In this document: positions 41,432-49,804 of the stretch, one piece after another
Layout of the letters: the number at the start of each line of letters is the position of its first letter
How positions within the stretch are numbered: the first letter of the stretch is position 1
From: Clavibacter michiganensis
Lineage (GTDB): Bacteria > Actinomycetota > Actinomycetes > Actinomycetales > Microbacteriaceae
Assembly: GCF_016907085.1 (NCBI RefSeq)
Contig: NZ_JAFBBJ010000001.1
Location: forward strand, 1,612,001 to 1,676,000
DNA length: 64,000 nucleotides
Direction of reading: 5' to 3'
The notes under the pieces: generated by a model
What the model was told of the DNA's origin: nothing
Seen by the model: only the letters and a program-made list of their open reading frames with translations
Database searches by the model: none
Made by a program: the position numbers and the translations under genes

Positions 41432-44400
41432 CAGTCCGCCCGGTGCGCGCCGGCCTGGACCTGCACGGGCGCGGTGACCGGATGCGCGTCCGAGATCGCA
41501 CCGAGGGCGGTGGCGATGCGACGGGCGATGGCGTCCGGATCCGCGAACAGCTCGAAGGAGTGCACGCGGAGGTAGTGCCAGCCGAGGCGCTTGAGCATCT
41601 CGGGACGCAGCCGCAGCGACTCGCGGAGGCTCGTCTGGTTGACGACCGGATCCGTCTCGATCGCGATGGCCCGGCCGCCGTAGGAGGCGACGAGCCCGAG
41701 CTTGTCGCGGTGCCCGAGGGCGGGCGCGAGCCCGAGCCCCTCGAGGCGGCGGGCGAGGTCGACGAGCATGGCGTCGCCGTCGTCCGGGATCGGGTCCTCC
41801 CTGAAGCGGGCCTCCGCCTCGGAGAGGATCTGGGCGAGCGCGACGATGCCGTGCTTCATCCGGTCCTGGTCGATGTCCGACGGCTGGAAGCAGGAGACGA
41901 CCACCATCGAGCGGCGGGCGCGCGTCATGGCGACGGCGAGCAGGCGCTCCCCGCCGGGCGCCGCGAGGGCGCCGAAGTTCGACAGCACGCGGCCGTGCGG
42001 GGTGCGGCCGTAGCCGACCGAGAAGATCACGCGGTCGCGGCTCTGCGCGACGCACTGCTCGAGCGTCGCGACCATGAACGGCTCGGCGCGGTCGCCGATG
42101 AAGAACTCGGTGACGTCGCTGCGCTTGGCCGCCGCGTGGAGCACGGCCTGCTGCACGCGCACGGCGTGGCGGGCGCTCGCGGTGATGACCATGAGGGACT
42201 CGCGCGGGCGGTGGCTCGCGTGGTCGAGCACGAGCTCCACGACGCGGATCACCTCGGCGTCGACGCTCTCGACGGCGCCGGTGTCCTCGTCGGGCATGCC
42301 GTGGCCGTCGGCGACGAAGTCGAGCGACAGGCTGCCGTGGCCGAGGAACGTGCCCGCCCACGGGAGCGACTGGATCCGGCCTCCGTAGAAGCGGCGGTTG
42401 ACGAGCTCGGCCAGGTCCTCGCCGCCCGCGCGGTAGCTGCGCGTGAGGGAGAGGGTGGGCAGCAGCTCGCCGAGGCGCGCGAGAGCGGAGTCGGCGTGAC
42501 GCTCCTCGAGCGTCGAGTCGTCGTCCGCGAGCTGGGGCGTCGAGCGCTCGGGCTGCGGGACGACCGCGATGGTGAACGGCGACGGCGTCTGCGTGACGGG
42601 ATCCCCGAACACGACGGTCTGCTTGCCGCGCCGGATGCCGCCGAGCGCCTCCGCGAGCGTCATGGCGCCGGCGTCCACGAGGAACACGGCGTCGAACGGC
42701 ATCTCGTCGGTGATCGCGGGCACCTCGTAGGGCGACGCGAGCCAGACCGGCGCGATGGTGCGGGAGAGGTGGGGCGCGGAGTGGTGGAGGGCCGCGGCGT
42801 CGACGGGGGCGGATCCGCCGAGCAGTTGACGCAGGTGGTGCGCCTCCTCGGGCCAGTCGACCACGCCTATCTTCCACGTCTCCGCGAGCTGCCAGGCCAG
42901 GAGGCCCGCGCTGGCGGTGGCGTGCGCCTCGTCGACGAGGCGGAAGTCGGACTCGAGGCGGTCCAGCACGCTCGTGTTCGCGTTGAGGAGCGCCTTGTCG
43001 CCCGCGAGCATCTGCTCGAGCACGGACTGCCACCAGGCGAGCTCGAGCTCGGCGGCGACGGCCTCCTGCGGCACGTGCCGGTCGGAGAGGTCGCGGAGCA
43101 GCGGATCCAGGTCGAGGCGACGGAGCTCCGCCAGGAGAGAGGTGCGCTCCTGCAGGTTCTGGAGCACCTCGCTGTCCTCGGCGAGCTGGGCGACCTTCTC
43201 GCGCAGCTCGGCGATGGGGAGCTTGCCGAGCGGGGTGGGACGGGTGAGCATGCTCAGCGGCTCGTCGAGCACCTTGAGGTCGGCGGCGACCTCCTGGTAG
43301 CGCACGTGCACGTCGGAGATGCCGCGCGGGACCTCGGGGGTCGAGCCGACCGCGACGTAGCGCTGCCACAGGATCCGCTGCTTCTGGATGGCCTTGAGGC
43401 TCTCGTGCATGTCGGAGATGTGGACGCCGGGGCGCACGTACTCGCGCGCGAGCTTGCGGAGGCGACGGCGGGTGATGCTCGTCATCTCGGGGGCGTCGCG
43501 GCGTGATCCGGTCGCCGCGATGATCTCGCTGAGCGACCGGTCGAACACCACGGGCTGGAACTTGTCGAGCGTCTCGCGCACGTCGAGGAGGAGGCGAAGG
43601 TACACGCCGAGCTCGTCGATGGACGTGTATGCCCGCATGCGCGTCTGGCCGATGAGCTCGTCGGCGCGCTCGAGCAGGCGCGGCAGGCCGTCGGCGGAGA
43701 GCGACTTCGCGAGGTCGTGCGCGTGGGTCGCGGCGGCGCTCGTGGAGAACGTGGCGCCGTACCAGGGCGAGTCGCCCGGGCCGTAGCGGAACTCGCCGAG
43801 GCTCGCGGCTTTGACGAGGGAGGCTGCGGCGCTCGCGCGGTCGTGCGCGATCGCGACGACGGCGTCGCGGGTGAGGCGCGCGGTGGTGGCCGGCGGATCC
43901 GGCAGGAGCGCCAGGCGGGACAGCTCGCCGAGCGCGTCGAGCACGGAGACGCCGAGGTCCTTGTCCGGACGGCCGAGCGCGAAGCGGTAGTCGAGGAGCA
44001 CGTGGCGCAGGCGCACGAGCGCGTCGTCGACCTCGGCGGTCTGCGCGGGCGCGGCCTTCTCGTTGCGGACGATGGACTGCACGACGTCCCGCTTCAGCGA
44101 CTTCGGCGCGACCGCGAGGCCCGGCAGCCCCACGTCGGCGAGCCGCTGCCCGATGCCCTTGAGCGAGGAGGCGCGCGGGCTCACGACGAGCACGCGCTTG
44201 TTCTGCGCGACCAGGCAGCCGATCGAGTTGACGATGGTCTGCGTGCCGCCGGTGCCCGGGAGCGTGGTCACCACGAGCGAGTTGCCCGCGTTGATCTGCG
44301 CGATGACGTACTCCTGCTCGGGATCCGCGTCGAGCAGCAGGGTGTCGGTGACGGGCGGGCGCTGGTCCTGCGGGATCGGATCCACGGGCGCGTACGCCTC

Positions 44401-45237
44401 GCCCACGCCCCACTTCGCGGTGGGGTTGCCCGCGATGGCGTCGATGACGAGGTGGTCGAGGTGCTCGGCGTCCTCGGCGAGCGCCTGGCCCACCTCCGCG
44501 AAGGAGGAGACGACGAGGCGCGGCTGCACGGCGAACGCGGGCAGGTGCGAGGTGAGGCCGCGCAGGCGGTCGATGACCGGCTGGGGCTTGAACGCGCCGT
44601 TCTGCACGGCGAGCGCGACGAACGACTCGGCGTCGAGCGTGATCTGGAACTGCTCCTCGAGCGCCCGGGCGAGCGCCGGGTTGAGGAACGGCTGGCCCTT
44701 GAGGCGCACCTCGTAGTCGCTGCCGTGGCGGCGGATCGCGAGCGGGCGCAGGAGCACGGGCGCGCGGAACTGCTCGTCGGCGAAGCGCCACTCGGCGAGG
44801 CCGATGGCCAGGTGGATCGACTCGATGCCGCGGGCCGAGACCAGCTCGATGCCCTTCTGGGTGATGCGGTTCGCGGCCTTGCGGGCGCTGCGGAGCGCGA
44901 GGTCGTCGCGGATGAGAGAGGACAGCAGCGTCGTCTTGCCCGTGATGAACTGCGCCAGGCCGCCCGGGTGCGTGGTGCTCAGCTCGATGCGGGAGCCGGG
45001 CGCGTCCACGAAGTGCAGGAGAGGAGAGGTGCCGCCGATGCCGGCCAGCTGCTCGCGCCACTCGCGCCAGCGGGGCTCGGCCACGTTGCCGCTGCCGAGC
45101 TGCACGTCGCCGACCCGCAGGTCATGGGGGCTGGTGCTGTTGTGGGAAGCATTCACGTGGGGGTCCTCAAGAGGCTCGGCGGCGAACCCGGAGAGCAGGT
45201 CGTCGTCGTCGTCGGATCGTTCATTGGCACGCCACAC
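41431..45237 (-). CDS. Large DUF4011-type superfamily 1 helicase relative with degenerate ATPase motifs and C-terminal nuclease-like domain
   Basis: 1,268 residues from GTG 45237 (TACTGT 6 nt upstream, leaderless). The N-terminal region resembles DUF4011 (PLLHFVDAPGSRIEL). The helicase core is clear: motif Ia VLVVSPRASSLKGIG, motif IV SLTRSYRAGGEDLAEL, motifs V-VI RVIFSVGYGRTPHG and AVAMTRARRSMVVVS. Walker A reads LPGTGGTQT (326-334), where Gly replaces the essential Lys. Walker B reads LVDAGAMT (about 853-860), where DAGA replaces DEAS. The last about 100 residues resemble a Vsr/restriction-like nuclease (GRAIAIETDPVVNQTSL). It may be a non-hydrolysing scaffold. Similar proteins occur in defence contexts. 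Confidence 0.85.
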   Translation of the reverse strand: MWRANERSDDDDDLLSGFAAEPLEDPHVNASHNSTSPHDLRVGDVQLGSGNVAEPRWREWREQLAGIGGTSPLLHFVDAPGSRIELSTTHPGGLAQFITGKTTLLSSLIRDDLALRSARKAANRITQKGIELVSARGIESIHLAIGLAEWRFADEQFRAPVLLRPLAIRRHGSDYEVRLKGQPFLNPALARALEEQFQITLDAESFVALAVQNGAFKPQPVIDRLRGLTSHLPAFAVQPRLVVSSFAEVGQALAEDAEHLDHLVIDAIAGNPTAKWGVGEAYAPVDPIPQDQRPPVTDTLLLDADPEQEYVIAQINAGNSLVVTTLPGTGGTQTIVNSIGCLVAQNKRVLVVSPRASSLKGIGQRLADVGLPGLAVAPKSLKRDVVQSIVRNEKAAPAQTAEVDDALVRLRHVLLDYRFALGRPDKDLGVSVLDALGELSRLALLPDPPATTARLTRDAVVAIAHDRASAAASLVKAASLGEFRYGPGDSPWYGATFSTSAAATHAHDLAKSLSADGLPRLLERADELIGQTRMRAYTSIDELGVYLRLLLDVRETLDKFQPVVFDRSLSEIIAATGSRRDAPEMTSITRRRLRKLAREYVRPGVHISDMHESLKAIQKQRILWQRYVAVGSTPEVPRGISDVHVRYQEVAADLKVLDEPLSMLTRPTPLGKLPIAELREKVAQLAEDSEVLQNLQERTSLLAELRRLDLDPLLRDLSDRHVPQEAVAAELELAWWQSVLEQMLAGDKALLNANTSVLDRLESDFRLVDEAHATASAGLLAWQLAETWKIGVVDWPEEAHHLRQLLGGSAPVDAAALHHSAPHLSRTIAPVWLASPYEVPAITDEMPFDAVFLVDAGAMTLAEALGGIRRGKQTVVFGDPVTQTPSPFTIAVVPQPERSTPQLADDDSTLEERHADSALARLGELLPTLSLTRSYRAGGEDLAELVNRRFYGGRIQSLPWAGTFLGHGSLSLDFVADGHGMPDEDTGAVESVDAEVIRVVELVLDHASHRPRESLMVITASARHAVRVQQAVLHAAAKRSDVTEFFIGDRAEPFMVATLEQCVAQSRDRVIFSVGYGRTPHGRVLSNFGALAAPGGERLLAVAMTRARRSMVVVSCFQPSDIDQDRMKHGIVALAQILSEAEARFREDPIPDDGDAMLVDLARRLEGLGLAPALGHRDKLGLVASYGGRAIAIETDPVVNQTSLRESLRLRPEMLKRLGWHYLRVHSFELFADPDAIARRIATALGAISDAHPVTAPVQVQAGAHRAD

Positions 45238-45390
45238 CCGGCAACAGTACGACGCGGCGGGTGGGGAAACCGGCAGGCGGGGCCGCGCGGGGCCGGATCT
45301 GCGGGGCGCGGCGGCGGTCGGGCTCGGGCTCGTCGCCGGAGGGCTCGACCTCGGCGGGAGCCCCCCGCTGCCGCTACCATGGGCCGGTCA

Positions 45391-45462
45391 GCCTCTGTAG
45401 CTCAATGGAAGAGCAGTTCCGTCCTAAGGAAAGGGTTGGGGGTTCGAGTCCCTCCAGGGGCA
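45391..45462 (+). tRNA. tRNA-Arg(CCT)
   Basis: A 72-nt cloverleaf. Acceptor GCCTCTG/CAGGGGC (one U-G pair), D-arm GCTC/GAGC, anticodon loop GTCCTAA (anticodon CCT, codon AGG), T-arm GGGGG/CCCTC. CCA is not encoded. It directly borders the defence-like block and could be an integration site, but no duplicated 3' end was found. Confidence 0.92.
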
Positions 45463-45501
45463 CCCTCCGTTTCGCGATATCGACCCGCTATCATCACGGC
45501 C

Positions 45502-45963
45502 ATGAGCGATCCGTCCGTCGGCGAGGAGCTGCGTCGGCTGCGCCGGGAGTCCGCGCTCTCGCAGCGCGAGCTCGCCGCGGCGACCGGCGTGCCGCAGCCG
45601 AACATCGCGGCGTACGAGAGCGGTCGCCGACAGCCGACCCCCGAGACGCTCGAGCGGCTGGGCGCGGTGCTGCGGATCCCGTCGCTCGAGCGGGTGCGGG
45701 CGTCGCGAGAGCGGATCCTCGAGGTCGCGGCCCGCTGCCGGGTGGACGACGTCCGCGTGTTCGGATCCGTCGCACGGGGGGACGCCACAGCGGGGTCCGA
45801 CGTCGATCTCCTCGTGCACCCGAAGCCGGACGCGTCCATATTCGACGTGGCGGGGTTCATGGCAGAGGTCACCGAGCTGCTCGGGATCCACGTCGACGTC
45901 GTCTCCGATCGAGGCACGGGGCCGGTCATGGACCGCATCCGCGCCGAGGCCGTCGCCCTCTGA
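45502..45963 (+). CDS. HTH-MNT fusion antitoxin (HEPN/MNT module)
   Basis: 153 residues. The N-terminal XRE-type HTH (about 5-60, SQRELAAATGVPQPNIAAYE) is fused to a minimal nucleotidyltransferase (about 70-153), with the motif GSVARGDATAGSDVDLLV (Gly88-Ser89, Asp100 and Asp102 bind Mg-NTP). MNT antitoxins silence HEPN toxins by adding nucleotides. The HTH allows autoregulation. TATCAT (45489-45494) is 7 nt before ATG. The stop overlaps the next start by one base (TGATG). Confidence 0.88.
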   Translation: MSDPSVGEELRRLRRESALSQRELAAATGVPQPNIAAYESGRRQPTPETLERLGAVLRIPSLERVRASRERILEVAARCRVDDVRVFGSVARGDATAGSDVDLLVHPKPDASIFDVAGFMAEVTELLGIHVDVVSDRGTGPVMDRIRAEAVAL

Positions 45964-46295
45964 TGCTCGACGAGGAACGGGTCCCCGCACTGCTCGCCGA
46001 CATCGCGCGCTTCGCGGCTTCCGCACGACGAGTGGCGGAACGCGGACACGCCCGATTCACCGACCCCGACGACGACGAGCAGCGGCGGATCGCGTGCTCG
46101 CTGGTGGTGGATCTCTCCACCGCGGCGGCGCGGTTGCCGCCCTCGTTCCGCGAGGCGCACCCGGAGGTCAATTGGAACGGCATCCGCGCGGTGCGGAACT
46201 TCATCGCGCACGACTACGCCGGGACGGATCAGGAGATCCTCTGGGAGGCGGTGGCGGTGGAGTTCCCGCGGGTGGCGCGGGCGCTGCTCGGGTGA
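45963..46295 (+). CDS. HEPN-domain toxin (HepT-like)
   Basis: 110 residues, all helical. The RX4HXY motif is RNFIAHDY (Arg78, His83, Tyr85), the RNase active site and AMPylated tyrosine of HepT toxins. TGATG overlap with the MNT gene ensures coupling. It cleaves RNA in related systems. It converges on the HsdR_N-like nuclease gene 10 nt away. Confidence 0.88.
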   Translation: MLDEERVPALLADIARFAASARRVAERGHARFTDPDDDEQRRIACSLVVDLSTAAARLPPSFREAHPEVNWNGIRAVRNFIAHDYAGTDQEILWEAVAVEFPRVARALLG

Positions 46296-46305
46296 GCGCT
46301 CCGCG

Positions 46306-47418
46306 CTAGGCGCCGACCGGCTCCCCCGCGTGGATGCGGATGGCCTCGCGAATCGTGTCCGCGTGCGCGTAGATCTCGTCGAGCGATCCGATCGGGTGGC
46401 GCGTCTCGACCTTGTGCGCGTCGAATAGCCCGAGGTACTTCTGCTTCTTGCCGTTGAAGTGGAGGCGCGCGATGGGCTTGCGGTTGTTGTCGTCGAGCAG
46501 GATCGCGAGGTACGACTTCGCGTCGCGGTGCACCACGCGCTGCGGCTTCACCTCGCTGCAGGCGATGGCCTTGACGATCTGGTAGCCCTCGAGTTCCTCG
46601 AGCGTCGTCTCGATCTCGGTGTCGCGATCGAGGTCCGCCTCCACGACCTCCTCGCTGGTGATCACGTCGGCCGATGCCGCGGTCGGCGCCGAGGGGAACG
46701 CGGGCGCACCGAGCGCGGTCTTCAGACGGTCGTTCACCTGCTCGTTGAGGTACTGCTTGGACGCCTTGCCCACGAGGGTCGTGAACTGGTCGCGCACCTT
46801 CTCCGTGAACGAGCCCTCGTACACGCGGCGGGTGAGGAGCTTCACCCATTCCGGGGTCGGCTCGCGGAACTCGGCGGCGATGGCCCGCTTCAGCGCACCG
46901 ACGTACTTGAGCTCGCCCGCGGCGCTGATGATGGAATCGAGGTCGAAGACGTCCTTCGTGAGCTTCATCAGCTCGGGCAGCAGCGTCTCGTCGATGTCGG
47001 CGAGGTCGAGCACGAGGAACGGCTTATCGTCCATGCGGTTCGGCGCATCGAGGTCCGTGTAGAAGTGGTACGTCTCGCCGTTCGTGAGCACGGCGATCCG
47101 CGCGTTCGTCACGGCGAAGTAGCGGAACAGCTGCGAGGCGTGCTCGATCTTGAGCGGCTCCGTCGACTTCTTGCACTCGATGAGGATCTGCACCTCGCCG
47201 TCGCGCATGATCGCGTAGTCGATCTTCTCGCCCTTCTTGAGGCCGAGGTCCGCCGTGAACTCGGGGACCACCTCGAGCGGATTGAAGACGTCGTATCCGA
47301 GGATCGTGGAGATGAACGGCATGATGAACGCGTTCTTCGTCGCCTCCTCCGTCTGGATGGCGTCGCGCTGGTTGCGCACCTTCAGGGCCAGGGCGGCCAG
47401 TCGTTCGGCGAATTCCAT
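46306..47418 (-). CDS. Orphan type I restriction HsdR_N-like nuclease
   Basis: 370 residues. The PD-(D/E)xK core is Asp67 (EKIDYAI) and Glu81-Cys-Lys83 (ILIECKKS), as in HsdR_N domains and stand-alone relatives. There is no helicase domain and no hsdM or hsdS nearby. A C-terminal region (about 245-370) with YQIVKAIACSEV and LDDNNRKPIARLHFN is a separate DUF4357-like or binding domain. ATG 47418 has GAGGGAG upstream. Base composition is visibly lower in GC than flanking genes. Confidence 0.82.
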   Translation of the reverse strand: MEFAERLAALALKVRNQRDAIQTEEATKNAFIMPFISTILGYDVFNPLEVVPEFTADLGLKKGEKIDYAIMRDGEVQILIECKKSTEPLKIEHASQLFRYFAVTNARIAVLTNGETYHFYTDLDAPNRMDDKPFLVLDLADIDETLLPELMKLTKDVFDLDSIISAAGELKYVGALKRAIAAEFREPTPEWVKLLTRRVYEGSFTEKVRDQFTTLVGKASKQYLNEQVNDRLKTALGAPAFPSAPTAASADVITSEEVVEADLDRDTEIETTLEELEGYQIVKAIACSEVKPQRVVHRDAKSYLAILLDDNNRKPIARLHFNGKKQKYLGLFDAHKVETRHPIGSLDEIYAHADTIREAIRIHAGEPVGA

Positions 47419-47526
47419 GGGGACTCCCTCGTCTCGGTGATCAAGACGATACGGGCGTCCATGCGTCGTAATGGAGTACCACCTGCCCCCATTTCGGGCC
47501 TGCAGCCTGCCTGCTACCGTGACCGC

Positions 47527-47847
47527 ATGGCCAGCCGAGACGTGCGCGACGAGCTCGCGGCGTTCGTCGCCGAGCGGGACTGGGCGCAGTTCCACACACC
47601 GGAGAACCTCGCGAAGAGCATCGCCATCGAGGCGGGCGAGCTGCTGGAGTGCTACCAGTGGGATGCCGCCGGCGACCCCGAGCAGGTGAAGGCCGAGCTG
47701 GCCGACGTCCTCACATACTGCCTGCTGCTCGCCGAACGGCTGGGCCTCGATCCCGACGAGATCGTGCAGGCCAAGCTGGCCGTCACGCGGACGAAGTACC
47801 CCGTCGAGAAAGCCCGCGGACGCAGCACCCGGTATGACGCACTTTGA
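47527..47847 (+). CDS. MazG-like nucleotide pyrophosphohydrolase
   Basis: 106 residues, all helical. The metal-binding motif is ExxE-x(18)-ExxD: Glu35-Glu38 (IEAGELLE) and Glu57-Asp60 (ELADVLTY). Such enzymes hydrolyse (d)NTPs to (d)NMPs. TACCGT (47515-47520) lies 6 nt before ATG, leaderless. It overlaps the next gene by 14 nt, so the two are likely one functional unit. It is divergent from the nuclease gene. Confidence 0.85.
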   Translation: MASRDVRDELAAFVAERDWAQFHTPENLAKSIAIEAGELLECYQWDAAGDPEQVKAELADVLTYCLLLAERLGLDPDEIVQAKLAVTRTKYPVEKARGRSTRYDAL

Positions 47848-49612
47848 CGTCCGTCACGTCGCGCTATCCAGCGACGCGGTCGCACGATGGGGAGCTGAGC
47901 ACCCACGTAACTCGAACTGGCCGGTGGTCTACGTCCTCGACGGGCCGCCCGCAGGGAAGCGGGCGAGAGGTCGCGCACCAGACGATCTCTACGTAGGGGA
48001 ATCGCTGCGGGCTGCCGCACGCCTCGCCCAGCACCTCAAGTCCGACGCACGCGGTCATCTCGCGACCGCCCGGGTGGTCGTCGGCGAGAACTTCAACAAG
48101 TCCGTGTGCCTCGACTTCGAGTCGCGGCTCATCAACCTCTTCTCCGGCGAAGGCGTGTACACCCTCCTGAATCGGAACATCGGCATCACCAACGCGGACT
48201 ACTACGACCGCGTCACCTACACCGCAGAATTCGAGCGGGTCTTCGAGAAGCTCCGAGCCGAAGGGCTCTTCCACCGCTCCATCGCGGAGATCGAGAACGG
48301 CGACCTCTTCAAGCTGTCCCCCTTCAAGGCGCTCTCCCCCGACCAGGAGGTCGCGGTGGAGCAGGTCCTTGAAGGGCTCGTCGCGGACCGCAAGACGGGG
48401 ATCGGGAGCACGACGGTGATCCAGGGCGAGCCCGGCACCGGCAAGACCGTGGTGGGGATCTACCTGCTCAAGCTGATCGCGGACGTCGGTCGGCTCCCGG
48501 TCGACGACGCGCTCGACAGCGATTCCCTGTTCGCCGACTTCTTCCTCGGCGAGAATCGCAAAGCGCTCAAGTGGATGCGCACCGGGCTCGTCATCCCGCA
48601 GCAGTCCCTGCGCGAGAGCGTCAAGAAGGTGTTCACCCGGACCCCCGGATTGCAGGGCGTCGAGGTCCTGACGCCCTTCCAGGTCGGCGAGAGCGCCGGA
48701 CGCTTCGACCTCCTGATCGTCGATGAGGCGCATCGCCTGAACCGCCGGGCGAACCAGGCGTCAGGGCCGCTGAACCGCAAGTTCGAGGACATCACGGTCG
48801 CCCTCTTCGGGGAAGACGACAAGCAGAAGACGCAGCTCGACTGGATCCGAGCGAAGAGCACCCACCAGATCCTCATGATCGACCCCGCGCAGAGCGTCAG
48901 GCCCGCCGACCTCGGCGCGGCCACCATCGAGGGCGTCATCACGGAGGCACGACGCGATCGACGCTGGCAGCCGCTCATGTCGCAGATGCGTGTGAGAGCG
49001 GGGACGGATTACATCGGGTACATCCGCCGCGTCCTCGGCGCGACGCCGAGTCCGACTCCGGAGAATCCGCTGACCGCGGATGCTCTCGGCGAATACGAGT
49101 TCCGCGTGTTCGACGATGCGAGGGACATGCACGCTGCCATCCGCGACCGCGATCGGGAGCACGGGCTCGCGCGCATGGTCGCGGGCTACGCGTGGGAGTG
49201 GGTGTCGAAGAAGGACCCCCAGGCGTTCGACATCGAGATCGGTGCATACCGTGCGCGATGGAACAGCACCCAGCGCGACTGGATCGCGTCGGCGAATGCG
49301 CTGGAGGAAGTGGGGTCGATACACACGGTGCAGGGCTACGACCTCAACTACGCCGGCGTGATCATCGGCCCGGATCTCCGCTACGACCCCGAGGCCGGCC
49401 GCCTGTTCATGGATCGGGACTCCTACTTCGACAAGAAGGGCCAGGAGAACAACCCGACGCTCGGCATCACCTTCTCCGACGACGACCTGCGCCTGCTCAT
49501 CAGCAACGTCTACGCGGTGCTCATGACGCGTGGGATCCGCGGCACATTCGTGCACATCGTCGATCCCGCTCTGCGCGAGCACCTGCAGCGCCTTCTCCCT
49601 CGCAGCTCGTGA
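47834..49612 (+). CDS. GIY-YIG nuclease fused to DUF2075 (Schlafen-like) ATPase/helicase
   Basis: 592 residues. N-terminal GIY-YIG-like domain (about 28-115): VVYVLDG, LYVGES (53-55 is YVG) and catalytic Glu96 candidate (LDFESRL). DUF2075 ATPase: Walker A GEPGTGKT (198-205), Walker B LLIVDEAH (about 293-300), and a Q-rich motif (HTVQGYDLNYAG) near residue 500. The end is MTRGIRGTFVHIVD, a helicase motif VI-like segment. The gene overlaps the MazG-like gene by 14 nt. The combination suggests NTP-controlled DNA cleavage and a candidate anti-phage system. Confidence 0.85.
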   Translation: MTHFDVRHVALSSDAVARWGAEHPRNSNWPVVYVLDGPPAGKRARGRAPDDLYVGESLRAAARLAQHLKSDARGHLATARVVVGENFNKSVCLDFESRLINLFSGEGVYTLLNRNIGITNADYYDRVTYTAEFERVFEKLRAEGLFHRSIAEIENGDLFKLSPFKALSPDQEVAVEQVLEGLVADRKTGIGSTTVIQGEPGTGKTVVGIYLLKLIADVGRLPVDDALDSDSLFADFFLGENRKALKWMRTGLVIPQQSLRESVKKVFTRTPGLQGVEVLTPFQVGESAGRFDLLIVDEAHRLNRRANQASGPLNRKFEDITVALFGEDDKQKTQLDWIRAKSTHQILMIDPAQSVRPADLGAATIEGVITEARRDRRWQPLMSQMRVRAGTDYIGYIRRVLGATPSPTPENPLTADALGEYEFRVFDDARDMHAAIRDRDREHGLARMVAGYAWEWVSKKDPQAFDIEIGAYRARWNSTQRDWIASANALEEVGSIHTVQGYDLNYAGVIIGPDLRYDPEAGRLFMDRDSYFDKKGQENNPTLGITFSDDDLRLLISNVYAVLMTRGIRGTFVHIVDPALREHLQRLLPRSS

Positions 49613-49738
49613 ACGCGGCCGCAGCGCGGCCCCTCGCGGTGGACAGCCTGCTCGGGATCCGTCACCGCGACCGAGAATGAGGAGCCGCTCGGCCGCAACG
49701 GATCGGCGTCGACATCACCACCGAGAGGAGCCCCGAGC

Positions 49739-49804
49739 ATGCGCGACCAGAACCTCGACACCCCGAGCCCGAGCCTCGACCTGGTGGCAGCGGGTGCGCG
49801 ATGA
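49739..49804 (+). CDS. Putative 21-residue leader peptide before the LLM oxidoreductase
   Basis: A 22-codon ORF starting MRDQNLDTPSPSLDL. AGAGGAG lies 8 nt upstream of its ATG, while the oxidoreductase has no good site of its own. Its stop overlaps the next ATG (ATGA), so the downstream gene is probably translated by coupling. It has no cysteine. It may act as a regulatory leader or a small protein. Confidence 0.45.
   Translation: MRDQNLDTPSPSLDLVAAGAR

Noticed and set aside
44914..44950. GKTT in the N-terminal part of the helicase relative as a Walker A motif
   Set aside because: The sequence is AQFITGKTT, without the first glycine of the P-loop. The position also fits the DUF4011 region, not the ATPase core.
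45391..49740. att duplication of the tRNA-Arg 3' end at the right side of the defence block
   Set aside because: No copy of GGTTCGAGTCCCTCC was found near 49,600-49,800, so integration at this tRNA remains unproven.
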